DNA from: an uncultured Acidobacteriota bacterium | GTDB taxonomy: Bacteria; Acidobacteriota; CAIWXX01 | Assembly: GCA_903916735.1 (NCBI GenBank) | Contig: CAIWXX010000047.1 | Location: forward strand, 1 to 49,488 | Length of the DNA stretch: 49,488 nucleotides | Direction: 5' to 3' | Shown here: piece by piece, positions 16,927 to 25,649 of the stretch | How the letters are laid out: the number at the start of each line of letters is the position of its first letter | How positions within the stretch are numbered: the stretch's first letter is position 1 | Program-made: the position numbers and the translations under genes | Notes under the pieces: generated by a model | The model's database searches: none | Seen by the model: the letters and a program-made list of their open reading frames with translations, nothing else | Told to the model about the DNA's origin: nothing

Positions 16927-18456
16927 ATGAAGAGATCGACTTATCCCGCTCGGACGACTCTCGCGGCCCTTTTCTGGATGCTGATCGCCGCCATCGGATG
17001 CAGGCACTCCCCTGCTCCCAGCTCCACACGGACACTCACCCTGGCCGTCCGCGCCGACGTCACCGGATTTTATCCAAATCCACCGACGACGAGTGAAAGC
17101 TATACAATCGACGTCAATCGCAATATCTACGACAGCCTCCTCCAATTCGATACGCGGCATCGCGTGGAGCCGGCCTTGGCAGAACGATGGGAGAACCCAG
17201 ACGAGCGTACCTGTCTATTTTTTCTTCGCCCCGGCGTGCGCTTCTCCAACGGGAAGCCACTCACTGCCGCCGACGTCGCCGCATCTTTCGATGCATTGCG
17301 AATGCGCGGCTGGATCTCCTGGGATGTTTTGCAGGCAATCGAATCCGTGAGGGCGGTCGACGATGTGCGCGTGGAGATCAAGACTCGCACTCCCTATCTG
17401 GCTCTCCTCCCGCGGCTCACGTGGGGATTCATCTTGCCGGCGGAGGCCGTGGGGAAAACCCCCGTTCCATTTATCGGCAGCGGCCCCTATCGGCTTGCCA
17501 ACTGGACACCCGGAAAGGAATTCATCCTGGAAAAAAATCCCTACTACCGTGGCCCCGGGCCGGCATTTTCGCGAGTCCGCTATGTTGTGGTGCCCGATCA
17601 GGATGAGCGCATTGGGATGGTTCTTCGCGGAGAAGCGGAGGTCGCCGACAATATCACACCTGACACCATCAACCTATTAAGCAGAATGAAGAATGTGACT
17701 CTCATGACGCGCCCGGCACTGCGCGTATTTTTCCTGTGCATGAGAATGGACGATCCTGTGTTTTCCATCAAACAGGTACGGGAAGCGATTGACCTGGCGA
17801 TGGACAGACACGAATTAGTCCGGCGCGTTTTCAAGGGTGGTGCGCTGCCGGCTTCACAAATAGTCTCATCGGACATTTTTGGATACAACCCGGACATCCA
17901 GGAATCTCCGCCGGACAGACAGAAGGCACGGAAGTTGCTGGCCGCAGCCGGCTTTCCGCACGGATTCGTTGTGCGTCTTGATGGACCGTTCAATCGATAT
18001 CTCAACGACCGGCAAGTGCTCGATGAAGTGGCACGGCAGCTCGGCGAAGTCGGCATCAGTGTCACCGTCAACGCCATCGATAAGCGCGACTTCTTCCAGT
18101 TGATCGACAGCGGAAAATCTCCCTTTCATCTTCTCGGATGGGCCTGTGAAACTGGCGATGCAAGTCATGTACTGGACGCCGTTTTCCACTCTCCGGCGAT
18201 CGGAGGCCTCGGAAGTTACAACTGCATGGGGATTCATGATGCCAGGCTTGATCAGATGATTGATGAAAGCAATCGAAGCACGAACAACAAGGAACGCGCC
18301 GGGTACCTGAAGGAAGCTATTGCCCGGGTCACCGAACTCCGGCTGGCGATTCCTCTGATCGTTCCAATCGACGCCATCGTCGTTTCGCGCAGCATCGTTT
18401 GGGACCCTCCGGTAAACCTCGCGTTACGTCCGGCCGAGATGCGACCTGCACAATAG
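16927..18456 (+). CDS. Peptide/nickel-type ABC transporter substrate-binding lipoprotein (SBP family 5)
   Basis: Lipoprotein of 509 residues. The frame is open 300 bases further upstream, into the histidine kinase gene. The ATG at 16927 is preferred because it gives a proper signal peptide with the lipobox I-A-A-I-G-C. The mature part matches oligopeptide/dipeptide-binding proteins: L-A-E-R-W-E near the start, F-S-N-G-K-P-L-T-A-A-D-V, G-S-G-P-Y-R-L, K-N-P-Y-Y-R-G. No permease or ATPase genes lie beside it, so it is an orphan binding protein here. The 242 bases upstream of the start hold no other recognised gene. Confidence 0.85.
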   Translation: MKRSTYPARTTLAALFWMLIAAIGCRHSPAPSSTRTLTLAVRADVTGFYPNPPTTSESYTIDVNRNIYDSLLQFDTRHRVEPALAERWENPDERTCLFFLRPGVRFSNGKPLTAADVAASFDALRMRGWISWDVLQAIESVRAVDDVRVEIKTRTPYLALLPRLTWGFILPAEAVGKTPVPFIGSGPYRLANWTPGKEFILEKNPYYRGPGPAFSRVRYVVVPDQDERIGMVLRGEAEVADNITPDTINLLSRMKNVTLMTRPALRVFFLCMRMDDPVFSIKQVREAIDLAMDRHELVRRVFKGGALPASQIVSSDIFGYNPDIQESPPDRQKARKLLAAAGFPHGFVVRLDGPFNRYLNDRQVLDEVARQLGEVGISVTVNAIDKRDFFQLIDSGKSPFHLLGWACETGDASHVLDAVFHSPAIGGLGSYNCMGIHDARLDQMIDESNRSTNNKERAGYLKEAIARVTELRLAIPLIVPIDAIVVSRSIVWDPPVNLALRPAEMRPAQ

Positions 18457-18613
18457 AAATTGTTCGCAGTCCAGCCCTTTTAAGACATACAGGTTTACAA
18501 ATTCCTTGACTGGCTCCAATAGGGACCCTCGCGACAAGCCTCCAATAGTAACCTCCGATGAATGCAAACGACCTAAATCCTGGGATCATCGAGATCTCGC
18601 TGCTCTGTCGCAT

Positions 18614-18644
18614 AAAAAAAGGGGCCGGCGTTTTCGGCCGGCCC
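18614..18644 (-). terminator. Rho-independent terminator of the minus-strand gene at 18662
   Basis: GGGCCGGC (18622-18629) pairs perfectly with GCCGGCCC (18637-18644) around a 7-base loop. Read on the minus strand it is followed by a run of seven T (18614-18620). It lies 17 bases past the stop of the 18662-19447 gene. Confidence 0.85.
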
Positions 18645-18661
18645 TTTCGTGCAATTCGCAA

Positions 18662-19447
18662 CTAATCCGTCAAACCTCCAGAAGTCTCATATTGAACCGT
18701 CACTTGCGACACGTTGCCAATGGGCACGATGCTGATGTTTACCATGCGCTTCCCGTCATCTCGTTTGGCATGCAGGCTCCCGATCGCAATCGCTCCGCCG
18801 CTCATCTTGGCCTTTTCGACTGTGAAGCCGGACGTTTTAAGTTCATTCTCAAAATAGTCCAGCACCTTATCACTGGGATCATCTGTTTGGAATGAAAAAC
18901 TGCCGACGATCCCTGTCTCACTCGTCCTCGAGTATGTATTCACAGGGGCAGAGCCTGGATAAGAGGGAACCCACGAAGGCCGGGGCTGAGTCCCACCGCC
19001 GATGGTGACAATCCCTTCCTTCGATTTGACGGTCAGACCCTCCTTGCCCTTCTCGCTGCTCCCTTCGAATGTCACCTCTTCGCCTTTTTCATTTTTAAAT
19101 TTCAGCCGGCCCTGTTTGATATCATCCGCGTTCATCGTGATCTCTTCGCCGGTTTTCTTATTGTGTATCGTCAGTGTGCCTTTCTCGTCATCCTGAGAGA
19201 CAATCTCCAGATCAGGGTTGGCAGCGACCATCAATTTGGCCACAGCAACGGCCGGATTCTTCTGAGCCATTTCGGCATAGTTCTTGATCTTGTGTGCACC
19301 CCACCAGCACATCCCGGTGATGACGATTGCGACAAAGACCACCAAGCCTCCGCAACCGATCAGGATCCACTTCAACGGACCACTGCCTTTTTGGACCGGT
19401 GCCGGGGACATATCGGGGGAGGGTGGTTGAGGCGTATTTGTTGACAT
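18662..19447 (-). CDS. Membrane-anchored protein of unknown function
   Basis: Protein of 261 residues: a Pro-rich N-terminal tail (1-24), one strong transmembrane helix (about 26-48, I-L-I-G-C-G-G-L-V-V-F-V), then a soluble region. The soluble part has repeated short beta-rich stretches (T-L-T-I-H-N-K-K-T-G-E-E-I-T, with variants G-R-L-K-F-K-N-E-K-G-E-E-V-T and G-L-T-V-K-S-K-E-G). A C-terminal domain with Y-F-E-N-E-L-K-T-S-G-F-T-V resembles the segment seen in many uncharacterised envelope proteins. It has its own terminator and seems monocistronic. I do not recognise a named family. Confidence 0.75.
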   Translation of the reverse strand: MSTNTPQPPSPDMSPAPVQKGSGPLKWILIGCGGLVVFVAIVITGMCWWGAHKIKNYAEMAQKNPAVAVAKLMVAANPDLEIVSQDDEKGTLTIHNKKTGEEITMNADDIKQGRLKFKNEKGEEVTFEGSSEKGKEGLTVKSKEGIVTIGGGTQPRPSWVPSYPGSAPVNTYSRTSETGIVGSFSFQTDDPSDKVLDYFENELKTSGFTVEKAKMSGGAIAIGSLHAKRDDGKRMVNISIVPIGNVSQVTVQYETSGGLTD

Positions 19448-19606
19448 TGTTCTTCTCTCCTTCTTGTTAAATACCTTCTATTGGCGTCCTCGATATCCGT
19501 ATTGTAGAGAATATATCGCATTCTGGATTTGTTTGCATTCGCCATCTCTCTGCAAAAAGCTCAAATTCTCAGGCACAGACCACCCAACTTGCAGTAGACC
19601 GGCATC

Positions 19607-20063
19607 GTGCACGTCAAGGAGATCGACCTCAAGCCTCTGATTCAGGTCGTCCGGAAAAACCAGCGTGGATTCTGGTGGCTTCATAGCGCCTACTCTTTAA
19701 TATTGGGTATCGGCGTCATATGGCTGGGGGCGCGGGACTTCAGATTCCTCAAATCAGTCATCTTCTATATTCCGTTCATATGGCTCACCGGTCTTCTGCT
19801 GTCGGCCTTTCAGAATCAGGCACGGCTGGGGCTTGTATGGAGCGAACGCTGTGATCTGCGCCGGGTCGCTATCACTCTTGTTGCTGATTGAATTGGGCTC
19901 ATCGTTGATTCCACCGGCTCCGCTAAAATTGAAAGCCGCCGAGTTCGGGGTCGGACTGGCACCTGGGTCTCTCCACATCACTATGCACCTGGACGAGTTG
20001 CCTGATGCGTACTCTGGAAGACTTCATCAGAGACTGACGTTCGGATCCCGTTCCCTAATATAG
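19607..20063 (+). pseudogene. Frame-shifted small membrane protein
   Basis: From the GTG at 19607 a 94-codon frame encodes two hydrophobic spans (G-V-I-W-L-G and F-I-W-L-T-G-L-L-L-S) and then loses hydrophobic character and stops at 19891. From about 19833 the +1 frame continues as a further membrane-like stretch (S-L-S-L-L-L-L-I-E-L) and runs to 20063, overlapping the end of the convergent ATPase/GNAT gene. The simplest reading is one small multi-spanning protein broken by a single frameshift near 19830, real or a sequencing error. The family is not recognised. The upstream 159 bases show no clear ribosome-binding site. Confidence 0.45.
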
Positions 20064-21550
20064 GCCATCATTTCCTTGGCCATATCCGTATAGGTGAGGA
20101 CCTTATTGTAATCGAAGGGGACATTATTAAGATACTGCAGAATCAGAACGTCTCCGATACCCGTCTGTGGCAGAATGCCGGCAAAGAAAAATCCCATTTT
20201 TTCCAGCTCTGAGGTGAGGAAATAGGTGGCCGGATCTTCAAGGCTCACGAAGAGGTTGATGCAGGCAATCTGCTTGAGACAGATCTCCCGCAGAGTTCGT
20301 TTGACCTCCCTGAGCACATCCGCTCCGTAACGCCTGATCTGGATCTCGGCGCAGCTTTCCGACGCAAAGATCTCAGTTTCGATGATGGAACTTTCTTCAG
20401 GCAGGGAAGGCGCGATTCGATCCGGAGTCGCATAGCGATGCTCGGCCGAGTGAATATTCTTGTAGAGCTTCTCAATGAGCGGCCGATGATGCTGAGGAGG
20501 ATAGAGAGTCAATGGGGCCGGCGGTTCAAGATATTTGTAGGCGAGAATGACAGTGATCCGTTGCCCTTTCTCATCCTTCTTCTGATCATCAATGCCTTTG
20601 AAAACCCATGTATCCGGGCTTGTTGCAAGCAGGATCCCGCAATCGTTGATCTCGAACTTGACCATCGATTTCTGTGTGAAGATGTGGTTGGTGACGGCGT
20701 AGGCATAGAGCCCGTACAACGGGAACCTTTTCGGTGTCTTAAAAAGGAAATCGACCATCCTGTTCAGGCATCCTTGCCCCCTGTATTCCACGTTGACAAA
20801 GGCAAAGGTCAATTCGGCGATTTTGGCTCCCAGGGTCGGGTATACCAGTGCGGAATGACCCATGAAGACATTATCTTTGGTTACCGCCACGGCTGAGACC
20901 ATCTGCCCGGAATGATTCAGCTCAATGATGCGTTCAGGGTAATAGATGTGATCTTCGAAAAATGTATAGCCGTGCGACTTGTAAGCGCACTTGGATACCT
21001 CGATCGCCTCATGCGGCTCCAACCCTCGAACATCGTACGGAATTTTTCCCGTGATGACAGCCGGCCCTGGCGGTGTCACCGGCGCTGTCAATTCAGCAGG
21101 CGAGCAGAGTTGGTCGATGCTTTTATCATAAATGTACTTGATGAGGTGCGTTTCCTTCCCTTCCGCTCCGAGATTATGAAAGGAGACTTCGTCCATGGAC
21201 TCCTTCATCAGAAAGAGGCCGAGGCCCACCGCTGAGACATCATCCAGGTCCTTGGAAGGCTCAAACTGCCGGAGTTGTGAGGGATCGAATGGTAATCCTT
21301 TTTCCTTGATGATGAGTTTGATACCGAGAGGGATACGTTCGCAGATGATCTCGAACGTGCCTCTCTCCCCGGCTTCGAACGCATGATGAATGACATTAGT
21401 GATCGCTTCTTCAAGAGCCAGCTCGATCTTAAAAATCGCGGCGTCAGCGAAGCCGAATTTCCTCGCCACCTCCTTGACGGTCATTTGGGCGATCGGCATG
21501 TAAGACATGTCGTTTGGAAGCACCAATTTCAAGGAATCATGCGTCTCCAC
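20027..21550 (-). CDS. RsbW-like ATPase domain fused to GNAT acetyltransferase-like domain
   Basis: Protein of 507 residues. Residues about 5-145 form an anti-sigma-factor/HATPase_c_2 domain: E-L-A-L-E-E-A-I-T-N52-V-I is the N-box, and V-G-L-G-L-F-L-M-K is the G-box. From about 170 to 330 the sequence looks like a GNAT domain, with V-E-Y-R-G-Q-G-C-L-N-R-M as the acetyl-CoA-binding Q/R-x-x-G-x-G/A-type loop. The C-terminal 170 residues may be a second, degenerate GNAT-like unit. Predicted role: signalling kinase or phospho-switch output coupled to acyl transfer; substrate unknown. It is monocistronic and divergent from the amidohydrolase. Confidence 0.78.
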   Translation of the reverse strand: METHDSLKLVLPNDMSYMPIAQMTVKEVARKFGFADAAIFKIELALEEAITNVIHHAFEAGERGTFEIICERIPLGIKLIIKEKGLPFDPSQLRQFEPSKDLDDVSAVGLGLFLMKESMDEVSFHNLGAEGKETHLIKYIYDKSIDQLCSPAELTAPVTPPGPAVITGKIPYDVRGLEPHEAIEVSKCAYKSHGYTFFEDHIYYPERIIELNHSGQMVSAVAVTKDNVFMGHSALVYPTLGAKIAELTFAFVNVEYRGQGCLNRMVDFLFKTPKRFPLYGLYAYAVTNHIFTQKSMVKFEINDCGILLATSPDTWVFKGIDDQKKDEKGQRITVILAYKYLEPPAPLTLYPPQHHRPLIEKLYKNIHSAEHRYATPDRIAPSLPEESSIIETEIFASESCAEIQIRRYGADVLREVKRTLREICLKQIACINLFVSLEDPATYFLTSELEKMGFFFAGILPQTGIGDVLILQYLNNVPFDYNKVLTYTDMAKEMMAYIRERDPNVSL

Positions 21551-21710
21551 TTTTTTCTCCTTTTTGTGAGCTCATTCATCGGGCATGAAAGAACGCACCA
21601 TGATCATGATCAGTGTTTCGAAGAGGCCATCTTTGAGTTCGATCAACGATGTGATTATACTGATTCAGCACGAGATTAAAAGCACCAAATGAAAGAGAAC
21701 ATCCGGGGCG

Positions 21711-23363
21711 TTGAATGTGAATAAGGGCGGTCCTGTCGTGGATTGGGCATTCGTGAACGGCATCATCCATGGGCCCGGCAGGCGCCGAGCATCGGCCGTC
21801 GCCACGTCCGGCGGGCGCATCGTCTACACTGGTTCCGACGAGGGCGCGAAAGCGCTGGCAGGCCTGCGGACAGAGGTCATCGACCTCCGCGGAAAAATGA
21901 TTGTGCCGGCATTTTGCGATGCCCACATTCACCCTCTTCTCGGAGGCATCAACCTGACAGGGCTTGATCTGATCAGTTTCAAGACGCTCAATGAGTACCA
22001 GATTAGATTACGAGAATATTCTTGTGAGAATCCGGCACGATCGTTCATCAGAGGGAGCGGCTGGATGCACGGATGTTTCCCTCACAGCGGCCCTAATAAG
22101 AGTGATCTGGACAAGATAATTTCAGATCGGCCTGTTTTCCTCAAAGCGATCGATGGACATTCCGCCTGGGTCAACTCAAAGGCTCTCGAAATGGCAGGCA
22201 TCACAAAAAACACATCGGACCCCGTCGGCGGGCGCATTGAAAGGGATGATCAAACCGGAGAACCGACGGGCGCGTTGAGAGAACTCGCAGCGATGGCCCT
22301 TGTTGGAGATCGTCTCCCCCCACCATCGCGAGAAGAGATGCTGGCAGGCGCTCGTTTCTTCCTGTCGCAAGCCGCACGATATGGAATAACTGCGATCCAC
22401 GACCCGATGGCCACCCGGGAGTTCATGGATGTTTACTTGGAACTTGAACAGCGGGGTGAATTGACTGTCCGAGTCAGCGCCGCCCTCGTCTGCGATCCCG
22501 CAAGCCCTGAAAACACGATCCCCGAATTGCTGGAACTATCGAGAGCATGTAGGGGGAGACAGCTGCGAGTCGAAACAGCCAAGATCTTTCTTGATGGCGT
22601 TGTGGACAGCCACACTGCTTTTCTTTTGGATTCTTATATCGATCGGCCGGGCTTTCGAGGCGAGCCGCTGTGGGAGGCGGAAGAGTTCAAACGTACAGCC
22701 GCCGCATTGGATCAGGAAGGAATTCAGATTCATATTCATGCGATCGGCGATGCGGCTGTGCGCATGGCATTGGACGGCCTCGAGTACATCATCGGATCCA
22801 ACGGCCGCCGCGACGCACGCCACCAGATTGCGCACCTTGATCTCACTTCTCAGATGGACATACCTCGTTTCCAGGCCCTCGGAGTGATTGCCGTTATTCA
22901 GCCGGCATGGTTTTATATGGACAGCAATTTCTTCGATAGTGCATTGCCGTTTTTGGGGAAAGCCAGAGCCATGCAGCTTTATCGGATGCGAAGCCTGATG
23001 GAATCAGGCGCTGCCGTGGCCTCCAGCAGCGATTGGCCATTCGGTGGTGACCGGATCACTTTCAATCCCCTCGATACAATAAAAATCGGCAGGACGCGAC
23101 GAGGAATCGGCGGCGACTTCCAGGAAGCATACAACCCAGAGGAGGGAGTCAGCGTTGAGTCACTCATCGACAGTCACACAATCGTTGGGGCGTACGCCAA
23201 TTTTCTGGATGGAGAAACAGGCTCCATTGAACCGGGCAAGATCGCCGATCTTGTTGTTCTGGATCGGGACCTTCTCGGCGTCCCGGCCGAAGAAATTCAC
23301 CAGACACGAGTCCTGCTCACTCTCCTGGGCGGTTATCCGGTTTTTCGAGACGAGTGTTTCTGA
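21711..23363 (+). CDS. YtcJ-like metal-dependent amidohydrolase
   Basis: Protein of about 550 residues, typical for the amidohydrolase_3 family. Metal-binding motifs are F-C-D-A-H-I-H-P near residue 70, I-H-I-H-A-I-G-D-A-A-V, Q-I-A-H-L-D and the terminal S-S-D-W-P. E-P-G-K-I-A-D-L-V-V-L marks the C-terminal composite beta-sandwich. The start is TTG at 21711 or GTG at 21717; neither has a strong Shine-Dalgarno. The substrate is probably an amide or N-acyl compound but cannot be specified. Confidence 0.87.
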   Translation: MNVNKGGPVVDWAFVNGIIHGPGRRRASAVATSGGRIVYTGSDEGAKALAGLRTEVIDLRGKMIVPAFCDAHIHPLLGGINLTGLDLISFKTLNEYQIRLREYSCENPARSFIRGSGWMHGCFPHSGPNKSDLDKIISDRPVFLKAIDGHSAWVNSKALEMAGITKNTSDPVGGRIERDDQTGEPTGALRELAAMALVGDRLPPPSREEMLAGARFFLSQAARYGITAIHDPMATREFMDVYLELEQRGELTVRVSAALVCDPASPENTIPELLELSRACRGRQLRVETAKIFLDGVVDSHTAFLLDSYIDRPGFRGEPLWEAEEFKRTAAALDQEGIQIHIHAIGDAAVRMALDGLEYIIGSNGRRDARHQIAHLDLTSQMDIPRFQALGVIAVIQPAWFYMDSNFFDSALPFLGKARAMQLYRMRSLMESGAAVASSSDWPFGGDRITFNPLDTIKIGRTRRGIGGDFQEAYNPEEGVSVESLIDSHTIVGAYANFLDGETGSIEPGKIADLVVLDRDLLGVPAEEIHQTRVLLTLLGGYPVFRDECF

Positions 23364-23477
23364 TGCGCACATGACCGATTCTTGAAATGCCGAGTCATGG
23401 ATGAAAACCCCGAAAAAAGGGAGCTTCCAATTTGATTTGCGTGTCGTCGATCGATAAATTTAATAGTGGAGGCTGAG

Positions 23478-23660
23478 ATGCCGATCTACGAATTCTCGTG
23501 CACGGATTGCGAGGCCAAATTTGAAGTCCTGGTTATGAGCCGATCGATTGACATCATCTGCCCCACGTGCGGTGGAAGAGGGAATGAACGCGAGTTCTCT
23601 GTTTTCGGCATGAAAAGCATCCCGGCAGACGGCTCAGCCGGTTTCTCGTCGTCAGCCTGA
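23478..23660 (+). CDS. FmdB-family zinc ribbon protein
   Basis: Small protein of 60 residues beginning M-P-I-Y-E-F-S-C-T-D-C with a second knuckle C-P-T-C-G-G, the two CxxC pairs of the FmdB/CxxC_CXXC_SSSS regulatory zinc ribbon family. The ATG at 23478 is fixed by GGAGG at 23468-23472. Function of the family is poorly known. It lies between the amidohydrolase and the convergent glycosyltransferase. Confidence 0.88.
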   Translation: MPIYEFSCTDCEAKFEVLVMSRSIDIICPTCGGRGNEREFSVFGMKSIPADGSAGFSSSA

Positions 23661-23779
23661 GGAGGTTGTTCATCCTGCTCCGCGACGAGCTGTGCCGGTT
23701 GCTGGCCGAAGCTCGATGCCCCCTCACATCGAAAAGGCCTCAAGGCATCAAGATGCGTCGCTTGCCGATTTCGTCCGTT

Positions 23780-25612
23780 CTACTTCACATCAAACCCGAC
23801 GAAACAACCGATCCACCGATTGTCGTTACTTCCCGGCACATCGAAGGTCGGTATGAAGCCATTATTGGCTTGAATCGTGAATTTATATAAATAGCTCGGG
23901 CCGGGATATGGGAAACCCTCACCGACATCGAATTCGACTCGCCCCTCTCCCGAACTGAGTCGCATCGATCGTTTTTGGAACAGCCCGCACCTGACCATCA
24001 CATCGGACTCCCGCGGCCCCACACTCACACGCACTGTGATGTGCTGGAGCGGCTGCGGGGATTGGAGAATGACTTCAGAAGCATGATCGCCGAACGTCCA
24101 ATAGCCTTCATAGCCGCTCGTCTCTTTTAGATAAAAGTTCTCATCCAGGAAATAGAGCTTGTAGAGCGGCGGGCTCCCGCCGAAGCCCACCTGGCTCGAA
24201 CGCGGCGACATGTTGCATGGCAGCTTGTTCAGCAGGCTCAACTCGACAGGCAGCAACTTGAATGGATACTTCGATACATGCAATCCGGGATCAAATGAAG
24301 AACGATATGGGTTGAGAAGTATCTGTGAAAGAAAAATGCCTGCGTAGATCCAGCTCCAGAAGATCGGCCGGAGCGAGCTGATCATTGTGGCGAGAAAGAA
24401 GAACAGCGGGAAAATGCTCAGGAAATATCGATTGCCAAGGCAGCCGGCGCCGCCACCTTGATAGTCGTTCGGAAACATCCCGATGAATATGGAAATCTCG
24501 ATGAGAATGACGCACAGGATGAGCCAACGGGCGAGTCCCTTGCGTCCTCGCACAAAGTAGATGAGAGCCAGCGCGGTTCCAGGGAAATAAATGAATACGC
24601 CGGCAAAGCGGCCGAAGAAATAATAGAACAGGTTCGCGCCAAGGACCTTCCAGTTGAAGGGGAACTCCCAATCGTTCGTGCTCATCCCAACGCCGGTGTT
24701 ATCGAACGTCGCATCGGCTTGGAGATAGGGGTAGCGAAAATGGGGATCCGGCGGTTTCCAATAGAAAATCTTGCGTTCCCCGCCCTGGAAATTGAAGTCT
24801 CCCGTTGCCCAGAAATTGGTCATAAAAAGCATCGCCAGCATCGCTCCGAAGACGACCCCGATCCGGAAGCCTCGAACGATGCGCCGCCCGGCCCATGCAT
24901 GAAGGATAAGGGGCACGATGAGAATGATATTCGTTGGTTTGGAGAAGGTTGCGAGAGCGAGAATGACGGCAGCCAGGTCGTCGGTCCACCATGAGTCCAG
25001 AAGATTCTCACGTAACTTCGGAGCATGCTTGTAGAGCCAGAGAAAATAGCCGAAAAACACGGACACCACATTGAAGAAATCCGCGGTCATCCAGAAAATA
25101 TAAACGACGCTGACACCGGCCAGAAGAAATGTCACTGTGAATAGAAGCGAAGGAATGATCTCGTTGAAGCGTCGCAAATAGGCATATCCGGCAAATAACA
25201 TCAGAGCCAGGAGGATGGAATGCAGGATCAGGAATCCGTTGTCGTTGAAGATGAGAACGAAGGGAGCGGCGAGAAGAGGTAGAACGAAGGATTTGCTGTA
25301 GTAAAGCGCATTCGCCGGCTTTGAATCGATATGAATAAAGGGCGGTGACGATCGTAAGGAAAGCGATGAAATCCTCCCCTTCTTGAGATACAGCCCTTGA
25401 GGCCCTTCATAGTAATCGGCATAGACACGAGCCAGATCATCACGCGTGTACTTGAGATCCGCATCGTGGCCGATGCTCTGAGCCATCATCAGATAAACAG
25501 CCTCATCGGAAAAGAGATATCCACTGAGCCGCTGAACACGCGAAGCAACGGCATAGCCGAGGAAGAAAATTGAAATCACAACGAGAATGAGCCGCGCTTG
25601 CTTGTCTGTCAT
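23780..25612 (-). CDS. PMT/ArnT-like membrane glycosyltransferase (GT-C fold)
   Basis: Protein of 610 residues with about 10-12 hydrophobic spans in the first 420 residues and a soluble, beta-rich C-terminal periplasmic domain. The first luminal loop carries F-S-D-E-A-V-Y-L, the acidic DE motif of polyprenyl-phosphate-sugar-dependent glycosyltransferases (PMT, ArnT, PglB-like). It would transfer a sugar from a lipid carrier to an envelope acceptor. It starts 37 bases after the stop of the asparagine-synthase-like gene on the same strand, so they are likely co-transcribed. Confidence 0.78.
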   Translation of the reverse strand: MTDKQARLILVVISIFFLGYAVASRVQRLSGYLFSDEAVYLMMAQSIGHDADLKYTRDDLARVYADYYEGPQGLYLKKGRISSLSLRSSPPFIHIDSKPANALYYSKSFVLPLLAAPFVLIFNDNGFLILHSILLALMLFAGYAYLRRFNEIIPSLLFTVTFLLAGVSVVYIFWMTADFFNVVSVFFGYFLWLYKHAPKLRENLLDSWWTDDLAAVILALATFSKPTNIILIVPLILHAWAGRRIVRGFRIGVVFGAMLAMLFMTNFWATGDFNFQGGERKIFYWKPPDPHFRYPYLQADATFDNTGVGMSTNDWEFPFNWKVLGANLFYYFFGRFAGVFIYFPGTALALIYFVRGRKGLARWLILCVILIEISIFIGMFPNDYQGGGAGCLGNRYFLSIFPLFFFLATMISSLRPIFWSWIYAGIFLSQILLNPYRSSFDPGLHVSKYPFKLLPVELSLLNKLPCNMSPRSSQVGFGGSPPLYKLYFLDENFYLKETSGYEGYWTFGDHASEVILQSPQPLQHITVRVSVGPRESDVMVRCGLFQKRSMRLSSGEGRVEFDVGEGFPYPGPSYLYKFTIQANNGFIPTFDVPGSNDNRWIGCFVGFDVK

Positions 25613-25649
25613 GGAAAATCTATCCGGAAAAGTTCACGTGACGGCGCCC

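Noticed and set aside
24458-24994. 178-codon plus-strand open frame
   Set aside because: It lies antisense inside the glycosyltransferase gene, has charged low-complexity composition and no start signal.
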